A stretch of 64,000 nucleotides of DNA from the NCBI RefSeq assembly GCF_003610295.1, contig NZ_RAPV01000001.1, forward strand, positions 1,736,001-1,800,000, read 5' to 3'. Each line of letters opens with the position of its first letter. The first letter of the stretch is position 1. The notes beneath the pieces were generated by a model. That model saw only the letters and a list, made by a program, of their open reading frames with translations, was not told the DNA's origin and did not search any database. Positions 62,006 to 64,000 of the stretch are shown one piece after another. Origin of the DNA: Paraburkholderia sp. BL23I1N1 (GTDB taxonomy: Bacteria; Pseudomonadota; Gammaproteobacteria; Burkholderiales; Burkholderiaceae). Both the position numbers and the translations under genes were made by a program.

Positions 62006-62272
62006 ATGGCCAGACTCAGGATCATCCTGCTGTATTTCGTGCTGCCAGTTTTCCTGTTTGCCGCGTTCCTCCTGTATCAGGTCGGCGCGCAGCATTTCGG
62101 CGTCGCGATGATGCTCGCGGGAGCAGTGGGGTTTCTCGCGTGGGCGGCATTTAGCCGGACGCCACGAGACAGGCAGCAGTCTCGGGAGGCAGACGAGCAG
62201 CATCTCAGAGATGCAGATGCGTCCTGGAATGCGTACTATGCGAGTCATCAAAACGAAAGTAGGCATCACTGA
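62006..62272 (+). CDS. Small membrane protein inside the T4SS operon on the opposite strand (88 aa)
   Basis: MARLRIILLYFVLPVFLFAA forms one membrane segment and GVAMMLAGAVGFLAWAAFSR a second, followed by a charged tail ending ASHQNESRHH. It lies between trbL and trbF but points the other way, ending two bases before the trbL stop. No family recognised. The size and two-helix shape resemble entry-exclusion or immunity proteins, though this is only a possibility. Confidence 0.6.
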   Translation: MARLRIILLYFVLPVFLFAAFLLYQVGAQHFGVAMMLAGAVGFLAWAAFSRTPRDRQQSREADEQHLRDADASWNAYYASHQNESRHH

Positions 62273-62274
62273 TC

Positions 62275-63303
62275 TCATTTCAATACGTTGGGCGTCAACT
62301 TGTTCCCCATGACGCCCTTGCCAAAGCCGCGCAAGCCACCACCAGCGCCGCCTGAGACAAGCGACTTCGCGATGTCCGGCACCTGCCACATCATGAAAGC
62401 CCCTACGCCGCAGACGAGCGCAAGCGCGAGCATCGCAAGGTAGTTCGTCGCGTAGTATGCGTCACTGTTTGTGCCGCTTTGCATCGCCGTCTGCTGCACG
62501 AGGCTCTGGATGCCGGGCAGCACGCCGCTGTAGACGATCGCCATCATCAGCCAGGCCACCACCTTGAAGAGGCCTGCGGAGATCGTGAACCTGAGCCAGC
62601 CATCGAAGAGGAATTCACCGGCAGGCAGCACATACCAGGGAATCAGGACCGGTCCGAGGCAGAAGGCAATGTCGAGCAGGAACGAGCCGAACTGCACAAC
62701 CACGACGAAGATCAACGTCATGAGCGTGATCGCGATGATCGCCAGCGCTTTCGCGAGGAACGCGAGCAGGATCAGCGGCAGGTTCCTGACGAGCGTCCAG
62801 ATCGAACTCACGCCCGCCGAGTTCGCCCCTGCGTCACTCGTCGCACCGCATTCCTGATGTTCGGTGTTCGGAATCACAACGCCTTCGGGTGTGACATCGG
62901 GCACCTCCTCGCACACCTGGGCGGCTTCGGTGCGCACGCCCTGCATGATGGTCGAGGCGGCATTGACGAGCGCACGCAGCAGATCGCCAGGATTGCCGTC
63001 GCCGCCGGACACGCGTGAGGCCATCGTTTGCATGTTGTCGACGAAATAGCTATGAACCGTGGTGCTCCACGCGGTGAGCAGCACCAGGATGACCGCGCAC
63101 CTGATCAGGTGGCGAAACAGGTTCGCGAAGAAGCCGGGGAAGTCGCCCTCGAGCAGCCACAGGAACACGTGCCAGGTCGCGATGATCAGGCCGAGCGCTG
63201 CGAGCAGGTCCAGACCGTCTGACAGGAACAGCGTCTGCAGGCTGCCTCCTTTCGTCTGCATCGTCGCGAATAGTATATTGAGGACCGAGATGACGTCGTT
63301 CAT
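62275..63303 (-). CDS. trbL: TrbL/VirB6-family polytopic channel protein
   Basis: 342 residues with six to seven membrane segments (LDLLAALGLIIATWHVFLWL, LFRHLIRCAVILVLLTAWST, LALALVCGVGAFMMWQVPDI). A periplasmic loop near residues 100-165 holds Cys pairs (VCEEVPDVTPEG, HQECGATS). The end is Gly-rich (SGGAGGGLRGFGKGVMGNK). VirB6/TrbL proteins form part of the inner-membrane DNA passage. It lies 20 bp downstream of the small membrane protein gene. Confidence 0.85.
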   Translation of the reverse strand: MNDVISVLNILFATMQTKGGSLQTLFLSDGLDLLAALGLIIATWHVFLWLLEGDFPGFFANLFRHLIRCAVILVLLTAWSTTVHSYFVDNMQTMASRVSGGDGNPGDLLRALVNAASTIMQGVRTEAAQVCEEVPDVTPEGVVIPNTEHQECGATSDAGANSAGVSSIWTLVRNLPLILLAFLAKALAIIAITLMTLIFVVVVQFGSFLLDIAFCLGPVLIPWYVLPAGEFLFDGWLRFTISAGLFKVVAWLMMAIVYSGVLPGIQSLVQQTAMQSGTNSDAYYATNYLAMLALALVCGVGAFMMWQVPDIAKSLVSGGAGGGLRGFGKGVMGNKLTPNVLK

Positions 63304-63323
63304 GACTCAGATTCCACATCCGT

Positions 63324-63608
63324 TTAGCGCAGACCGCCGGCGAGGCGGACCATAGCCAGCAGTGCAGCGAGCGGCAGCGCGAACCAGCCGGCCGCAAAGA
63401 CCTGCGGGCTGTCGACCTGCACGATCAGGAGTCCTGTGAGCAGGGACAGGCGGGTATTGCGCGTGATCCGCCGGTCGAAGCGCCACTGCGCGTCTCGTTC
63501 CTCGTCGATGGTCTGACGGTGGCCACGGTACGCGCGTACACCCCCGAGGACGAGCCGCAGTTCGGCAGGTGTCATGCACAGCGAGCGGATCAGCCAGCGC
63601 AGCAGCAT
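63324..63608 (-). CDS. Small membrane protein between trbJ and trbL (94 aa)
   Basis: MLLRWLIRSLCMTPAELRLV, then two hydrophobic parts near the C-terminus (LSLLTGLLIVQV and FAAGWFALPLAALLAMV). GGAGG ahead of the start at 63608. Its position between the VirB5-like and VirB6-like genes corresponds to TrbK-type or entry-exclusion genes in P-type systems, but it lacks a lipobox, so no name is given. Confidence 0.65.
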   Translation of the reverse strand: MLLRWLIRSLCMTPAELRLVLGGVRAYRGHRQTIDEERDAQWRFDRRITRNTRLSLLTGLLIVQVDSPQVFAAGWFALPLAALLAMVRLAGGLR

Positions 63609-63621
63609 CGTCGCCTCCGGG

Positions 63622-64000
63622 TCACGGGTTCTGCAGCAGATCGAAGTCCGGCGCGCCCTGCGTCGTCTGCTGTTCCTGCTGGTTGACCCGGCCCATCGCT
63701 GCGGCGCGCGCGGCGGCGAGTTGCGCGGCATTGCCCTGGGCCTGCGCCTCGCCGGCGCGGTCCTGCATCTGCTGCGCGACCTGGCGCTGCATGAGCGCGT
63801 GCAGGTCCACCATTTCGCCGGCAAGCACGTTCGACTGCTGGTTCAGCATCTGCAGCCCTTGTACGGCGCCGGTGACATTCGGAATCTGGGACTGGATCTG
63901 CTGCAGGTTCTCCGCGCGAGCGGCGAGCGTGTTCAGGTTCTGCATGTCCTGCGTGAGCTGCTGCTGGTAGATCCCGCCACGCGTCGAGGCAAGCGACGTG
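63622..64000 (-). CDS. trbJ: TrbJ/VirB5-family protein (3' part; 5' end beyond window)
   Basis: The visible 125 residues are the helical C-terminal half: STRGGIYQQLTQDMQNLNTL, then AENLQQIQSQIPNVTGAVQG and NVLAGEMVDLHALMQRQVAQ, ending DFDLLQNP. TrbJ/VirB5 proteins are periplasmic, helical and Gln-rich like this, and act as minor pilus components. The signal peptide and start lie right of the window edge. Confidence 0.82.
   Translation of the reverse strand, partial: TSLASTRGGIYQQQLTQDMQNLNTLAARAENLQQIQSQIPNVTGAVQGLQMLNQQSNVLAGEMVDLHALMQRQVAQQMQDRAGEAQAQGNAAQLAAARAAAMGRVNQQEQQTTQGAPDFDLLQNP

Noticed and set aside
1..64000. CRISPR array
   Set aside because: No regularly spaced direct repeats with unique spacers were found; the repeats seen are tandem, palindromic or coding.

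Overview
The window looks like accessory DNA from a Burkholderiaceae bacterium of the Paraburkholderia/Caballeronia type. The evidence is high GC, OmpC-type Burkholderia porins, a Burkholderia-like tRNA-Gly(UCC), MHS-type sugar/organic-acid transporters, and decayed IS3 and IS5 family transposases. All identities come from reading motifs; no database search was run.

Left part (about 0.1-27.4 kb): catabolic and regulatory cargo. Relics of IS3 and IS5 transposases and a multiply frameshifted gamma-glutamyl-GABA hydrolase pseudogene are mixed with intact genes. The intact genes are an MHS transporter with an AbgB-like M20 amidohydrolase, then a porin; a DadA-like FAD oxidoreductase with a second MHS transporter, read leftward; and, diverging from these, a rightward block of flavin-dependent (LLM) monooxygenase, flavin reductase, LysR regulator, nitroreductase-like protein, cupin, semialdehyde dehydrogenase, HglS-like 2-oxoadipate dioxygenase/decarboxylase and YdiJ-like D-2-hydroxyglutarate dehydrogenase. 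The last two catalyse consecutive steps (2-oxoadipate to D-2-hydroxyglutarate to 2-oxoglutarate). An EAL-domain protein with a decayed GGDEF half, an ArgP-like LysR regulator, a GlxA-like AraC regulator, and a desaturase plus membrane transporter pair follow.

Middle part (28-37.6 kb): a rightward, tightly overlapping replication/partition module of the PFGI-1/SPI-7 integrative-conjugative-element type. It contains an XRE repressor, an AlpA-like protein, ParA, ParB, a DUF2857-like protein, a winged-helix-like protein, an STY4528-like protein, a TIGR03761-like protein, a DUF3158-like protein and SSB. Three copies of a GTTACCC-type palindrome lie in and before the TIGR03761-like gene. A 5.5-kb scar follows (37.7-43.2 kb) with a frameshifted phospholipase-D-like gene, an apparently intact tRNA-Gly, a porin relic and other decayed sequence.

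Right part (43.2-64 kb): HU, a TraB-like protein, DUF3085, then leftward ICE genes: SNF2 helicase, unknown proteins, a DUF6094 methyltransferase-like protein, DUF3275, DUF6927, KlcA/ArdB antirestriction and an STY4534/DUF3577 replication protein. Nine of these genes each have their own 5' leader with a GC-rich hairpin of recurring design. A cluster of three inverted repeats (53.35-53.47 kb) beside the STY4534 gene is a candidate origin. A 157-bp MITE, an XRE regulator, an ACT-domain gene, an antitoxin/Fic pair with a palindrome over its promoter, and a leftward P-type type IV secretion operon (TrbJ, a small membrane protein, TrbL/VirB6, TrbF/VirB8, TrbG/VirB9, TrbI/VirB10 and a VirB9-like lipoprotein) complete the window. 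The last gene, trbJ, runs off the right edge.

Overall the right two thirds reads as the backbone of a conjugative plasmid or integrative element, with partition, replication, antirestriction, toxin-antitoxin and transfer functions. The left third reads as catabolic cargo or neighbouring replicon DNA. No integrase, relaxase or coupling protein lies inside the window, so plasmid and ICE cannot be told apart here.
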